From Lachnospiraceae bacterium (GTDB lineage Bacteria > Bacillota > Clostridia > Lachnospirales > Lachnospiraceae): 45,636 bases of DNA. The notes below the pieces were generated by a model, which made no database searches, was not told where the DNA came from, and worked only from the letters and a program-made list of their open reading frames with translations. How positions within the stretch are numbered: the first letter of the stretch is position 1; the number at the start of each line of letters is the position of its first letter. The stretch lies in the NCBI GenBank assembly GCA_023663945.1, contig JAMPGL010000033.1, forward strand, positions 1 to 45,636, read 5' to 3'. The position numbers were made by a program, and so were the translations under genes. Shown here in pieces: positions 1 to 8,500 of the stretch.

Positions 1-297
1 TCAAACAGCAGCTACGGGCAGTAATATTATTGTGACAGCCATTTCTCCAAAATCTGCCGAAAGAGCATCAAAAGTCATGTCAAAAAGGAACATGACACGG
101 AGCTTTCCTGCATCCGGGACTGTAAGGCTGAATAGTTACGTAAGCAGCAAGGCATGGAATTTGACTCATTGCCCACGGAAGCAGAAGCTCCATCCCTGTT
201 TCATTTCTGCATGCAAAATCTCTTCCTAATCTTTCTCAGGAACCTTTCACGGCTTCTTACATATGATAAATTATACGGGAAAAGGCGGAAATCGAAA
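1..297. other. left edge, no supported gene
   Basis: I cannot support a gene in this stretch. On the minus strand a short open frame ends with a stop at 1-3 and is closed by an in-frame stop near 139, leaving about 45 codons without a recognisable domain or start signal. Plus-strand frames here also match nothing I know. It may hold decayed sequence at a rearrangement junction, since the usual neighbour of sigE and ymxH (sigG) is not here. Confidence 0.4.
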
Positions 298-531
298 ATG
301 CTGTTTTCAGAATTAAAATGCAAAGATGTCATCAATCTGCGGGATTGTAAAAAACTTGGGAGAATCTCCGATTTGGAATTTGATGAGTGCAGCGGACAAA
401 TCTGCAAGGTCATCGTTCCAAGCGGAAACAAATTTTTAAATATCCTTAGTTCTGACCCGGATTACGTGATTCCTTTTAAAGATATTAAACAGATAGGTCC
501 TGACATTATTATTGTTGATATACGATGTTAG
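298..531 (+). CDS. ymxH: YlmC/YmxH family PRC-barrel sporulation protein
   Basis: This 77-residue protein matches the YlmC/YmxH family: an N-terminal MLFSELKCKDVINL segment, then a small PRC-barrel-like beta domain with the G-R-I-S-D-L-E-F-D strand and a hydrophobic end (IIIVDIRC). Family members are small cytoplasmic proteins of unclear biochemical role, common in spore formers and often encoded next to sigE/sigG. The ATG at 298 was chosen over an upstream ATG at 154 because AAAGGCGG lies about 10 bases before it and because the family starts at this point. The gene faces sigE tail to tail, whereas in many Clostridia it follows sigE and sigG on the same strand. The assignment is by recognisable family sequence; the function is unknown. 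Confidence 0.85.
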   Translation: MLFSELKCKDVINLRDCKKLGRISDLEFDECSGQICKVIVPSGNKFLNILSSDPDYVIPFKDIKQIGPDIIIVDIRC

Positions 532-554
532 ACGCTGCCTCTGTCGAGACAACA

Positions 555-658
555 TTGCGCAAGTCCCAATGAGACAGCGCCTATACACAGTCCCTGTCAA
601 GGCGGCGTTGCTCAAATCTCAGCGTGACAGCGTCGCGCAATCTCAGCGTGACAGTGCC
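555..658. repeat. degenerate 26-bp tandem repeat between ymxH and sigE
   Basis: Four imperfect units of about 26 bases can be laid out at 555-581, 582-606, 607-632 and 633-658. The last two share the word CTCAGCGTGACAG and the first ends in GAGACAGCGCC. The second unit is the most divergent. The array fills the gap between the convergent genes ymxH and sigE and runs into the hairpin over the sigE stop codon. I see no reading frame that would explain it. Confidence 0.6.
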
Positions 659-673
659 CTAGGCACTGTCACG
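647..673. repeat. hairpin overlapping the sigE stop codon
   Basis: An 11-bp perfect inverted repeat, CGTGACAGTGC at 647-657 and GCACTGTCACG at 663-673, encloses a 5-base loop CCTAG. The sigE stop codon (659-661 on the minus strand) lies in the loop. No T-run follows on either strand, so a classic intrinsic terminator is not evident, but the structure is well placed to protect or end the converging ymxH and sigE transcripts. Confidence 0.6.
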
Positions 674-1402
674 TAAAAGTTCCTTCTTCAATCTTTTCAT
701 GATCTTCTTTTCCAGTCTGGATATGTATGACTGGGAAATGCCGAGCAGATCGGCTACCTCCTTCTGTGTCATCTCCTGTCCGTCCGGGGCTCCCAGCCCG
801 AACCTGAGATTGATGATGGTCTTTTCCCGTTCTGTCAATTTGTCAATTGCCTTGAGAAGCAGTTTTCTCTCCACCTCATTTTCCAGATCACGGTAAATCA
901 CATCCTCATCGGTTCCCAATATATCGGAGAGAAGCAGTTCGTTTCCATCCCAGTCCACATTCAGGGGCTCATCAATGGAAACCTCCAGCTTCGTCTTATT
1001 ATTGCGTCTTAGGTACATTAGAATCTCATTTTCAATGCATCGGGAGGCGTAGGTGGCAAGCTTAATATTTTTAGCAGGGTTGAAGGTATTGATGGACTTA
1101 ATAAGCCCGATGGTGCCTATAGAAATCAAGTCTTCCACTCCCACACCCGTATTATCAAACTTTTTGGCGATATAAACCACCAGACGCAGGTTATGCTCAA
1201 TCAAAATTGACTTTGCCTCGTCCTCGTACTCTGTCCCGAGATCGCTGATCACCGCATTTTCCTTTTCAACCTCTAAGGGCGGCGGAAGCACCTCCGAACC
1301 GCCTATGTAATGGACATCTCCCTGTCTTCCCATGAAAAACCCCGGCTCCCTGCGGTATATCTTAAATTGCAGCCTTCCGGGAATTGCTACCTTAAAAACC
1401 AT
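659..1402 (-). CDS. sigE: sporulation sigma factor SigE (pro-sigma-E)
   Basis: RNA polymerase sigma factor of the mother cell in early sporulation, made as an inactive pro-protein. The mature part begins near [14 protein letters not shown], matching the known processing junction region of pro-sigma-E, so about 29 residues form the pro-sequence. Region 2 ([25 protein letters not shown] and the [14 protein letters not shown] core) and the region 4 helix-turn-helix ([23 protein letters not shown]) are present. I chose the ATG at 1402, not the one at 1426, because AGGAGG sits 8 bases before it and the resulting 247 residues fit the family. It lies just downstream of spoIIGA, which encodes its protease. 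sigG, normally next downstream, is absent here. Identity is secure. Confidence 0.96.
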   Translation of the reverse strand: MVFKVAIPGRLQFKIYRREPGFFMGRQGDVHYIGGSEVLPPPLEVEKENAVISDLGTEYEDEAKSILIEHNLRLVVYIAKKFDNTGVGVEDLISIGTIGLIKSINTFNPAKNIKLATYASRCIENEILMYLRRNNKTKLEVSIDEPLNVDWDGNELLLSDILGTDEDVIYRDLENEVERKLLLKAIDKLTEREKTIINLRFGLGAPDGQEMTQKEVADLLGISQSYISRLEKKIMKRLKKELLRDSA

Positions 1403-1435
1403 TTCCGGCTCCTCCTGTCTAATCATTTTGGCATT

Positions 1436-2248
1436 CTATATGGATAATTGGAACGGCAGAATCATCTGATAACTGCCCTTTCCTGACACGTTGCCTTTAA
1501 ACACAGCTATAATCACTTTTTCAAATTGTCTCTCCCCCGTACTCTCTATCACGGTCATCTCGTCAATCTCATATCCTTCTAAGAGACCTCTCTCCTTTCC
1601 GATGCTGTGATAGGGAATGATTTTATATTTTTCCGGTCTCATCCACCGTTTCATGTTTTCCCACACTTTCTCGTCAAGCACGGCTACCGGCTTATGGCTC
1701 ACCGGGTCTGACAGTCCGTTTCCGGTGTCAATCAGAGCTTTGACTTTCACCGGCTTTGCATCATCGCCCGCTATCACCACCGTGCAAAAACAGTTTTTCC
1801 TATTTTGTTCCCATCTTGCAATTCCTCCCGCGCAGAGCGCATATCCTGCAAATCCCAGCAATAACAGGAGCGGAAGCATATTTTCGTGCTTACCTAAAAA
1901 GGGGATTTTCCTTTTCAGAAAGAGCATGAACCCTCCCATTAAAAAGGAAAAGAAGTAGAGATACCCCATGATCCGGAACAGCTCTGCAAATCTTTTCGTC
2001 CGAAAGGTAATCTTTATCATCAGCATTCCCACCGGAAGCATTCCAAACAGCACTTTCGCTCCGTAGGACGCCCCCGGAATGCACAAAACCATGCAATATC
2101 CCAATGCCCCCGCCGTGCTTCCCGCCAAAATTGCCGGATATGTGGCAGTCCTTCCCAGAACTTTTGCGGTCAGCTTAAGCAGATACAGATCCATAACAAG
2201 ATTCAGTAAAAAGACACTATCGATATAGATGGTATTTGGCGTTTGCAC
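1436..2248 (-). CDS. spoIIGA: sigma-E processing peptidase SpoIIGA
   Basis: Membrane aspartic protease that cleaves pro-sigma-E in the mother cell after septation. The N-terminal half has about five hydrophobic segments starting at IYIDSVFLLNLVMDLYLL; the C-terminal half carries the D-T-G aspartyl protease motif in KALIDTGNGLSDP (about residue 174). I place the start at GTG 2248. A GGAGGTG ribosome site lies upstream of it (spacing about 14, somewhat long), the B. subtilis protein begins two residues before the same I-Y-(I/L)-D motif, and the predicted transcription start leaves only about 10 bases before the alternative ATG at 2269, which has no Shine-Dalgarno. It forms a two-gene operon with sigE, separated by about 33 bases from the chosen sigE start. 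Confidence 0.93.
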   Translation of the reverse strand: MQTPNTIYIDSVFLLNLVMDLYLLKLTAKVLGRTATYPAILAGSTAGALGYCMVLCIPGASYGAKVLFGMLPVGMLMIKITFRTKRFAELFRIMGYLYFFSFLMGGFMLFLKRKIPFLGKHENMLPLLLLLGFAGYALCAGGIARWEQNRKNCFCTVVIAGDDAKPVKVKALIDTGNGLSDPVSHKPVAVLDEKVWENMKRWMRPEKYKIIPYHSIGKERGLLEGYEIDEMTVIESTGERQFEKVIIAVFKGNVSGKGSYQMILPFQLSI

Positions 2249-2286
2249 CTTACAGCATTTCACCTCCATTTCTTATGTACCAGTTC

Positions 2287-2330
2287 ATTATAAACATTAA
2301 GGTCTTCATAATTTGTCAAAACAGTGTCAA
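2287..2330 (-). promoter_or_regulatory. spoIIG-type promoter with two Spo0A-box-like repeats
   Basis: Read on the minus strand, TTTGACA occurs twice, 11 bases apart (cores at 2325-2330 and 2314-2319), and a perfect TATAAT lies at 2287-2292. The spacing between the proximal TTGACA and TATAAT is 21 bp. In B. subtilis, spoIIG has consensus -35 and -10 elements held unusually far apart (about 22 bp) and is switched on by Spo0A~P bound at adjacent 0A boxes. The repeats here differ from the TTCGACA consensus by one base. The sequence elements are seen; control by Spo0A is inferred. Confidence 0.75.
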
Positions 2331-2415
2331 AAAAAGGTGTCATCCATCGCCTTTTTCGTACAAACCGGACCTTTCTTATATTCTTCTTTCAGAAAAAATT
2401 TTCTAAAATAATGCA

Positions 2416-2459
2416 AAAATCCTGCAAACAGGACTTCTTTTGCCCTCTTGCAGGATTTT
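2416..2459 (-). terminator. intrinsic terminator after the M18 aminopeptidase gene
   Basis: A 12-bp perfect stem (AAAATCCTGCAA with TTGCAGGATTTT) encloses a 20-base loop and, read on the minus strand, runs into TTTTTGCATTATTTT. It lies 23 bases past the aminopeptidase stop codon and separates that gene from the spoIIG promoter. Confidence 0.8.
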
Positions 2460-2481
2460 AAGATTTAAAAATAGTATGAAA

Positions 2482-3753
2482 TTATTTATTAAAAAACACC
2501 TTTAACGCCCTGACCAGATAGTCCACATCTTTGCTTCCCGCCGTTTCCACTGCGGAATGCATGGCAAGCTGGGGAAGTCCGATATCAACAGCTGGAACCG
2601 CCGTCTGCGCCATAGATATATTTCCAAGGGTGGAACCGCCCGGAATGTCCGAACGGTTATGATAGCTTTGACAGGGCACTCCTGCCTCCTTGCAGATGGC
2701 TCTCATCACTGCATCGGTATACCCGTCCGTGGTGTATTTTTGTCCTCCGTGATATTTAATCACAATTCCGCCGTTTAAAACCGGCTTGTTGGTCAAATCC
2801 GCCTTTTCCGGATGGCCAGGGTGAAGCGCATGGGCGTTATCCGCAGAAATCATAAAGCTGTCCGCAATCAGCCTCAGATAGTCCTCCCCCGTGCAGGACA
2901 AAGCTTCCCCAATCCTCATAAGGGTATCCTTCAAAAAGGTGGACGCCGCCCCTGCTCTGGTCAGGCTTCCCACCTCTTCATTATTAAATACGGCGCAGAC
3001 CGCTCCGTATTTGACCGGAACCGCGGCAAGAACCGCTTCCATGGAAGCATAGACGCATTCCAGATCATCTAACCTTGGAGAAATCATTAATTCATCCGAA
3101 GGACCTGCCAGCCTGCCCTTTTCCCTTACATAAAGGTACAAGTCGCTCCCTAAGATTTCCTCCTCCTCCCTTCCGGTCTGGCGGGCGATTTCCCTAAACA
3201 GAAATCCTTTTGCCCCCGTATCTCCCATCAGGGGCAGCAGGTCAATCTGGGGATTGTATTCCGTTCCTTTATTTATATCCCGGTTCATATGGATAGCAAG
3301 GCTTGGAATCACGCAGAGGTCTCTGTCAATATTTACATTCACGCAGACAGGCTCCTCTTCTCCGCACAGCACCACCCGTCCCGCCACGGACAGGCTCCTG
3401 TCAAACCAAGTGGAATAAATCATGCCTCCGTAAATTTCCGTATTTAAACGAAGATAATGATTTTCCGTCAAAAGCTCCGGGCTGGTTTTCAGCTTAAAGC
3501 AGGGGGAATCGCTGTGGGACGCCGCAATATGAAATCCCTGCATCTGCTCCTTAGGCAGCCGGAATGCTATGATAGAAGAATCATTTCTTTTTACATAGTA
3601 GCTGTTTCCCCTTTGAAGCTTCCACCGCTCCCTCTCCTTAAGAAGCTGAAATCCCACTTCCGCAAATCTCTTTTCCGCCGCCTCCACGGCATGGTAACAG
3701 CTTACGCTCTCTCCGATAAAATTCAGGCACTTCTGCGCCGTAGTTTCCTTCAT
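2482..3753 (-). CDS. M18 family aminopeptidase
   Basis: Zinc-dependent cytoplasmic aminopeptidase of family M18, which removes N-terminal (often acidic) residues from peptides. At 423 residues it is the usual bacterial length. Metal ligands are recognisable: H80 and D82 in AASHSDSPCFK, the NNEEVGS catalytic glutamate block, and the late D-N-A-H-A-LHPGHPEK segment. ATG 3753 is preceded by GGAAGGAG. It lies 79 bases downstream of ftsZ, with a hairpin between them, and ends at a terminator before the spoIIG promoter. It could be read through from ftsZ or have its own promoter; I see no clear one. Family assignment is firm, the exact substrate preference is not. Confidence 0.92.
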   Translation of the reverse strand: MKETTAQKCLNFIGESVSCYHAVEAAEKRFAEVGFQLLKERERWKLQRGNSYYVKRNDSSIIAFRLPKEQMQGFHIAASHSDSPCFKLKTSPELLTENHYLRLNTEIYGGMIYSTWFDRSLSVAGRVVLCGEEEPVCVNVNIDRDLCVIPSLAIHMNRDINKGTEYNPQIDLLPLMGDTGAKGFLFREIARQTGREEEEILGSDLYLYVREKGRLAGPSDELMISPRLDDLECVYASMEAVLAAVPVKYGAVCAVFNNEEVGSLTRAGAASTFLKDTLMRIGEALSCTGEDYLRLIADSFMISADNAHALHPGHPEKADLTNKPVLNGGIVIKYHGGQKYTTDGYTDAVMRAICKEAGVPCQSYHNRSDIPGGSTLGNISMAQTAVPAVDIGLPQLAMHSAVETAGSKDVDYLVRALKVFFNK

Positions 3754-3783
3754 ACTTCCATTCTCCTTCCATGAGTCAGCAAA

Positions 3784-3809
3784 GGCTGTACACCTTATGG
3801 TATACAGCC
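3784..3809 (-). terminator. hairpin between ftsZ and the M18 aminopeptidase gene
   Basis: An 11-base inverted repeat with one mismatch (GGCTGTACACC and GGTATACAGCC) around loop TTAT. On the minus strand it is followed only by TTTGCTG, so it is at best a weak terminator or an RNA-processing hairpin in the ftsZ-aminopeptidase gap. Confidence 0.5.
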
Positions 3810-3832
3810 CTATGTTAAATGATACATAAAAT

Positions 3833-5044
3833 TTACTTTCTTTGAAGAAAATCCGGAATCTTAAGGGGCTTGTCCGCTACATTGCTCCGCAGATCGCCCG
3901 GACTGGTAAGCGTGGACACCGGTCTCGGCGGAATTGCTGTCACCGGAGGCTGAACGGCTCTTCCGGGAATCCCGTTTACGCCCTCCCCTGCTCCCATACC
4001 GGAGGGTCTGAGATTGATGTTCGGCGTTACCGGCTTCACATACTTATTTGCAAATGTTCCATATCCTGAGATAGGCTTATTAGTAGGAATCGTTGCATCC
4101 TCCAAGCCTGTAGCGATAACGGTAATGGAACACATATCACTCTTGGACTCATCAAACATAGCGCCGAAGATAATGTTCACATCGTCTCCTGCTAATTCCT
4201 GCACATAGCTTGCCGCATCGGAAGCATCCGCCAAGGTAATATCGCCGGATACATTGATGATAACATGGGTTGCACCGGAAATATTGGTCTCCAAAAGGGG
4301 ACTTTCCACCGCCATCTTGACCGCTTCGCTTGCCTTGTCGTCTCCCTTGCCGGTTCCGATACCGATATGCGCAATGCCCTTATCCTTCATGACAGTCTGT
4401 ACATCCGCGAAGTCAAGGTTAATAACCGCAGGCACATTAATCAAGTCCGTGATACCCTGAACAGCCTGTTGAAGCACTTCATCTGCTTTCTTAAGGGCAT
4501 CCGGCATGGTTGTCCGTCTGTCAACAATCTCTAATAATTTATCATTGGGAATAACAATTAAGGTGTCAACATTGTCCTTAATCCGTTCAATACCGCTGAT
4601 TGCATTGATCATGCGGGCTTTCGCCTCAAAACGGAAAGGTTTGGTCACTACGCCTACCGTCAGTATGCCCATATCCTTCGCCAGCTTCGCAACCACCGGA
4701 GCCGCTCCGGTTCCGGTTCCGCCGCCCATGCCGCAGGTGACAAACACCATATCAGCACCCTTTAAAGCCGCCGCGATCTCTTCGCTGCTCTCCTCGGCCG
4801 CCTTCTCACCGATTTCAGGCTTTGCCCCGGCTCCAAGTCCCTTGGTAAGCTTCTCGCCAATCTGTAAAAGCTTCGGCGCCCGGCATAGCTGCAATGCCTG
4901 CTTATCCGTATTGATGCCGATAAACTCTACCCCTGTTATATTCTCATCCACCATTCTATTAACAGCGTTGTTACCTGCTCCTCCTACACCGATCACGATG
5001 ATCTTAGCAGCAGATTCAGCGTCGTTTGTTTTAATTTCCAGCAA
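3833..5044 (-). CDS. ftsZ: cell division GTPase FtsZ
   Basis: Tubulin-like GTPase that polymerises into the division ring. The glycine-rich [13 protein letters not shown] loop and the tubulin signature GGGTGTG (about residues 107-113) are intact. A variable proline/glycine-rich linker follows the globular domain, and the protein ends in a conserved peptide, KIPDFLQRK, which in the family binds membrane anchors. 403 residues is normal. The start is TTG at 5044, with AGGAGG eight bases upstream. It is the last division gene of the cluster, separated from ftsQ by 156 bases holding its own promoter. ftsA is not adjacent. Confidence 0.97.
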   Translation of the reverse strand: MLEIKTNDAESAAKIIVIGVGGAGNNAVNRMVDENITGVEFIGINTDKQALQLCRAPKLLQIGEKLTKGLGAGAKPEIGEKAAEESSEEIAAALKGADMVFVTCGMGGGTGTGAAPVVAKLAKDMGILTVGVVTKPFRFEAKARMINAISGIERIKDNVDTLIVIPNDKLLEIVDRRTTMPDALKKADEVLQQAVQGITDLINVPAVINLDFADVQTVMKDKGIAHIGIGTGKGDDKASEAVKMAVESPLLETNISGATHVIINVSGDITLADASDAASYVQELAGDDVNIIFGAMFDESKSDMCSITVIATGLEDATIPTNKPISGYGTFANKYVKPVTPNINLRPSGMGAGEGVNGIPGRAVQPPVTAIPPRPVSTLTSPGDLRSNVADKPLKIPDFLQRK

Positions 5045-5136
5045 AGGTATTTCCTCCTATCATTCCTGAACATCCCCTACAATTCGACTGACCATTTACT
5101 ATTTTCAATACGGGCTCCGTCAGACTCATATAGACT

Positions 5137-5165
5137 ATCATATAATCTTTTCCCTCAATTATCAA
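5137..5165 (-). promoter_or_regulatory. sigma-A type promoter for ftsZ
   Basis: On the minus strand TTGATA (5160-5165) and TATGAT (5137-5142) are separated by 17 bp. Both differ from consensus by one base, and the spacing is ideal. This would give ftsZ a leader of roughly 85 bases and expression independent of the upstream mur genes. Confidence 0.65.
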
Positions 5166-5200
5166 CCACAAATTTAAGTTTTTTTCATTTTTCTTTATTC

Positions 5201-5995
5201 TTAAGGCTGTGATTCCTTCTCAAATGGGATATTTTTGGCATCCTCACTATAATTTTCCATGCGGAGCGTCCCTTTTTGCCCTGACAGCTTGGGAAGGACA
5301 TCCTGAAGAATCATGATTTTTTCATCCAGATAATCCCCTGTCCCTAAAGAAGCCCGTATCTCCCCAAAATAAAGCGTCAGGGAACCGTCGCTTCCAAAAT
5401 AAATCCTGTCGGTGGAAAGGCTGTATTTATTTACAAGCTGGGTAATGCTAAGGATCGACCGGAAGATGCTGGCATCCTCCACCGGAAGGGGCTCGTACAT
5501 TACCACATGGTCAAAGCTAAGCCCTGTCACCTGCGGAATGCCTGCGGTTTTTTGGGTTGAGCTCTCCACCACGATTCCATCTTTGTCAAAATACATGTAC
5601 CTCTCCAAATACTCCACATAGCCCGCAAGAGCTTTCTCGTATACCTCAATCTTAATGGTGTGGGGATCCACAACAGACACGTCCATCTTTTCCACAAAGG
5701 GAACCCCCTCCACGCTCTTGTTTTTATACTTGAGGGACAGCAGAAGGGAATTATTTCCGTAACTCCCTTCCATGACCATCCCGATAATCTCTTCGTTGGT
5801 GTAATGAACATTGCCCTCCACATACACCGTGGTCACCGTATAATTGGCAGCCACATAGCTGTATCCCGCAATCAGCAGGACTAGAAAGAGCAGAATCATT
5901 GCACCAATAATAAACAGACTCTTATGACCTGCCACATACGCGCCCATATTCATTTTTTGTGTCTGTTTTCTTTTTTTCTGTTTTTTTTTCGCCAT
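5201..5995 (-). CDS. ftsQ: cell division protein FtsQ/DivIB
   Basis: Bitopic divisome protein that links FtsL/FtsB-type partners to septal wall synthesis. The very basic, lysine-rich N-terminus (first 15 residues) is followed by one transmembrane helix (about 28-50) and an extracytoplasmic POTRA domain starting near VTTVYVEGNVHYTNEEI, then the FtsQ/DivIB beta domain. 264 residues fits. The start at 5995 lies 74 bases inside the end of murA and has no convincing Shine-Dalgarno. The overlap contains a run of nine A residues just after the start codon. In-frame ATGs at codons 15 and 17 are alternatives but also lack ribosome sites. Translational coupling to murA is likely. Confidence 0.9.
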   Translation of the reverse strand: MAKKKQKKRKQTQKMNMGAYVAGHKSLFIIGAMILLFLVLLIAGYSYVAANYTVTTVYVEGNVHYTNEEIIGMVMEGSYGNNSLLLSLKYKNKSVEGVPFVEKMDVSVVDPHTIKIEVYEKALAGYVEYLERYMYFDKDGIVVESSTQKTAGIPQVTGLSFDHVVMYEPLPVEDASIFRSILSITQLVNKYSLSTDRIYFGSDGSLTLYFGEIRASLGTGDYLDEKIMILQDVLPKLSGQKGTLRMENYSEDAKNIPFEKESQP

Positions 5996-7247
5996 ATTCT
6001 GTGTATATATTTACTCCCAGATTTTGAAAATCCCTGCAAATATCCTCGTATCCTCTTTCAATAAAGTGACGGTTTCCAACCACCGTCTCACCCTCTGCCA
6101 TACAGCCTGCGATCACCAGCGCCGCGCCTCCGCGCAGTTCATCCGCCATAACCTCACAGCCAAGCAGATAATCCACGCCGTTAATCACTGCCTGGCGCTT
6201 TCCCTGCAGGCGGATACGCGCCCCCATCTTCCGGAGCTGTTCCACAATCCGAAACCGGTTTTCAAACACCGTCTCCTCAATCACGCTTACCCCCGAAGCC
6301 TTAGTCAGGGCAACCATCAGCAGAGACTGCATATCGGTGGGAAATCCCGGATATACCTCGGTCTTAATCAAGGGCAGGGGATGCATTTTTCGGTCTGCCA
6401 TAACATTAATGCCATCCTTAGAAACGATGATTTCCGCTCCCGCAAGCTCCGCCGTCCTTAAAACACTCTGCATCTGCGCCGCAGGCGCATCCTCCAAAAA
6501 AATGTGTCCGCCGGTTCCTAAAACTCCCATCAGATAAGTCCCTGCAACAATTCTGTCCGCAGGGATCCGAAACCGGACGCCGTGAAGCGGATGTCCTCCC
6601 TGTATGATCAGAACCGAACCGCCGATTCCCTCTATCACCGCTCCCGCTTCCCTAAGAAACTCACATAACGCCGCGATTTCCGGCTCCTTTGCCGCATTTT
6701 GAAGAACGGTGACACCTTTTGCGCGGACTGCGGCAAGAATCACGTTTTCCGTGACCCCCACGCTGGATACGGGCGGCCGGATCACGGTTCCTTCTAATTT
6801 TCTGACTCTTGCAGTGAAACAGCCTTCCTTCTCATAAATATCCACGCCCATCTTCCGAAGCGCTCCTAAATGCATATCGATGGGGCGTTCTCCAATGACA
6901 CAGCCTCCCGGATACGCCATTGTGATTTCTCCCACTCTCCCCAGCATTGCGCCGAGAAGCATGATGGATGAACGCATGCCGGTTACGTTTTCGCCGGACA
7001 CGGTATCCTCAGACACATTTCTTGCATCTATGGTAATGGTACGGTCTGACCTGCTCACCCTGCATCCGATTCCTGAAAGCAGTTCCAGCATATGATGCAC
7101 ATCCGAAATCTTAGGGCAGTTTTCCAGCACACAGACATCCTCTACCAAAAGAGCGGCTGCCAGAATCGGCAGCACTGCATTCTTTGAACCCTGTATTTTC
7201 GTTTCTCCAAAAAGAGCGTTTCCTCCTCTGATATGAATAGAATCCAA
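5922..7247 (-). CDS. murA: UDP-N-acetylglucosamine 1-carboxyvinyltransferase MurA
   Basis: First committed enzyme of peptidoglycan precursor synthesis, transferring enolpyruvate from PEP to UDP-GlcNAc in the cytoplasm. It has the K-N pair in IQGSKNAVLPILAAALL and the catalytic, fosfomycin-reactive cysteine in YPGGCVIGERPIDMHLGAL. Length is 441; the last roughly 20 residues are lysine-rich and come from the stretch that overlaps ftsQ. The start is TTG at 7247, with AAGGTG upstream. It sits between ftsW and ftsQ, a place where many Clostridia have murG or murB. Identity is firm; whether a second murA paralogue exists elsewhere cannot be seen. Confidence 0.96.
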   Translation of the reverse strand: MDSIHIRGGNALFGETKIQGSKNAVLPILAAALLVEDVCVLENCPKISDVHHMLELLSGIGCRVSRSDRTITIDARNVSEDTVSGENVTGMRSSIMLLGAMLGRVGEITMAYPGGCVIGERPIDMHLGALRKMGVDIYEKEGCFTARVRKLEGTVIRPPVSSVGVTENVILAAVRAKGVTVLQNAAKEPEIAALCEFLREAGAVIEGIGGSVLIIQGGHPLHGVRFRIPADRIVAGTYLMGVLGTGGHIFLEDAPAAQMQSVLRTAELAGAEIIVSKDGINVMADRKMHPLPLIKTEVYPGFPTDMQSLLMVALTKASGVSVIEETVFENRFRIVEQLRKMGARIRLQGKRQAVINGVDYLLGCEVMADELRGGAALVIAGCMAEGETVVGNRHFIERGYEDICRDFQNLGVNIYTEYGEKKTEKKKTDTKNEYGRVCGRS

Positions 7248-7325
7248 ATTATCACCTTCTGCCTTCCGGTTAAAAAGTAAGACCTATTCTAAATATATGA
7301 CTTCCGGGAAGAAACGTATCTTGTA

Positions 7326-8498
7326 CTATAAATCTTTCAGCCGTATCCCTCTTCCTACGCTCAGCACAATTCCAATCTCAATCAGAAGGAATAACACCGC
7401 CGAGCCTCCGTAGCTGATAAAGGGAAGGGTAATTCCTGTATTGGGGATGGTGTTGGTGACAACCGCCACGTTTAAGATTACCTGAATGGCAATGTGCCCA
7501 AGCACCCCCACCACCAAAAGCGCCCCGAACAGATCCGGCGCATTGTTTGCAATCACCATAAACCTCCAAATCAAAAGGATAAACATAATCAGGATAGAAA
7601 CAGCTCCAAACAATCCCAGCTCCTCGCAGATAATAGAAAAAATCATGTCATTCTGCGCTTCCGGAAGGAAACCAAGCTTCTGCATGCTCATTCCAAGCCC
7701 CTTGCCTAAAATTCCTCCCGAACCGATGGCGTAAAGCGCCTGAAGCGTCTGAAATCCCTTTCCGCTGGCATACGCCTCCGGGTCTAACCACGCCAAAATA
7801 CGGGTTCCCCTGACTCCAAGCCAATCCGCGCCCGCCGCATGGGCAATCACATAGACTGCCAGCACGCAGACTGCCGTGCCGGCAAGCCCCAAAAGGATAA
7901 ACCGCTTATAGTCCGGACAGGAGACAAACAGCATCAACACGGCGATTCCAAAAATAATGATCGCGGAGCTCATATTCTCCGTAACCTTCCATACCAGAAG
8001 ACAGATGGGCATGGGAACCGCCAGCACGATCAGAAATCCCTTTCCGGTCCGAATCTTTCTGCCCATATGGCAGATAAGGCTTGCTAAGAATAAAATCATG
8101 CCCAGCTTCGCAATCTCCGCAGGCTGAATGGACATACCCATAATACGGAGCCACCTCTTGGCTCCGCCCGCCTCAAAGCCGAAAGGAATGATCAGCAGAA
8201 TCAAAACCGCCGAAGCAATATAACCCAGCAGGGCAAACTTTTCCCAGAAATGGTAAGGAATATTCGCTACCACCATCATTGCGGCAATCCCCAAAATGGT
8301 AGAAAAAAGCTGTCTTTTTAGGAAATAAGCCGGATCCCCGTACTGGAGCCCTCCGTCATAGCTGCTGGTTGAATAAAGCATTACCAGACCAAAGCCGAGC
8401 AAAAACAACACAATAAACAGAAGCGTGTAATCAAAAAATGATTCCTGCCCTCTGCCTGCCCTTCGTCCGTTTGCGTTCCTGCTTCTCCTGTCTGCCAC
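7326..8498 (-). CDS. ftsW: SEDS peptidoglycan polymerase FtsW/SpoVE
   Basis: Polytopic membrane glycosyltransferase of the SEDS family, which polymerises lipid II with a class B PBP partner. About ten hydrophobic segments follow a basic N-terminus. The family signatures GVRGTRILAWLDPE, the GSGGILGKGLGMS loop and the late PNTGITLPFISYGGSAVLF motif are all present. 390 residues is standard. The start is GTG 8498, with GGAG overlapping the end of murD; the murD stop is only two bases away, so the two are coupled. In a spore former this gene may act in vegetative division (FtsW) or in the spore cortex (SpoVE); sequence alone does not separate the two. Confidence 0.93.
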   Translation of the reverse strand: MADRRSRNANGRRAGRGQESFFDYTLLFIVLFLLGFGLVMLYSTSSYDGGLQYGDPAYFLKRQLFSTILGIAAMMVVANIPYHFWEKFALLGYIASAVLILLIIPFGFEAGGAKRWLRIMGMSIQPAEIAKLGMILFLASLICHMGRKIRTGKGFLIVLAVPMPICLLVWKVTENMSSAIIIFGIAVLMLFVSCPDYKRFILLGLAGTAVCVLAVYVIAHAAGADWLGVRGTRILAWLDPEAYASGKGFQTLQALYAIGSGGILGKGLGMSMQKLGFLPEAQNDMIFSIICEELGLFGAVSILIMFILLIWRFMVIANNAPDLFGALLVVGVLGHIAIQVILNVAVVTNTIPNTGITLPFISYGGSAVLFLLIEIGIVLSVGRGIRLKDL

Positions 8499-8500
8499 TT

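Noticed and set aside
154-297. N-terminal extension of ymxH
   Set aside because: The added residues do not belong to the family and the Shine-Dalgarno lies before ATG 298.
4506-5069. Plus-strand open frame of 187 codons opposite ftsZ
   Set aside because: It is the complement of the highly conserved FtsZ GTPase domain and matches no family.
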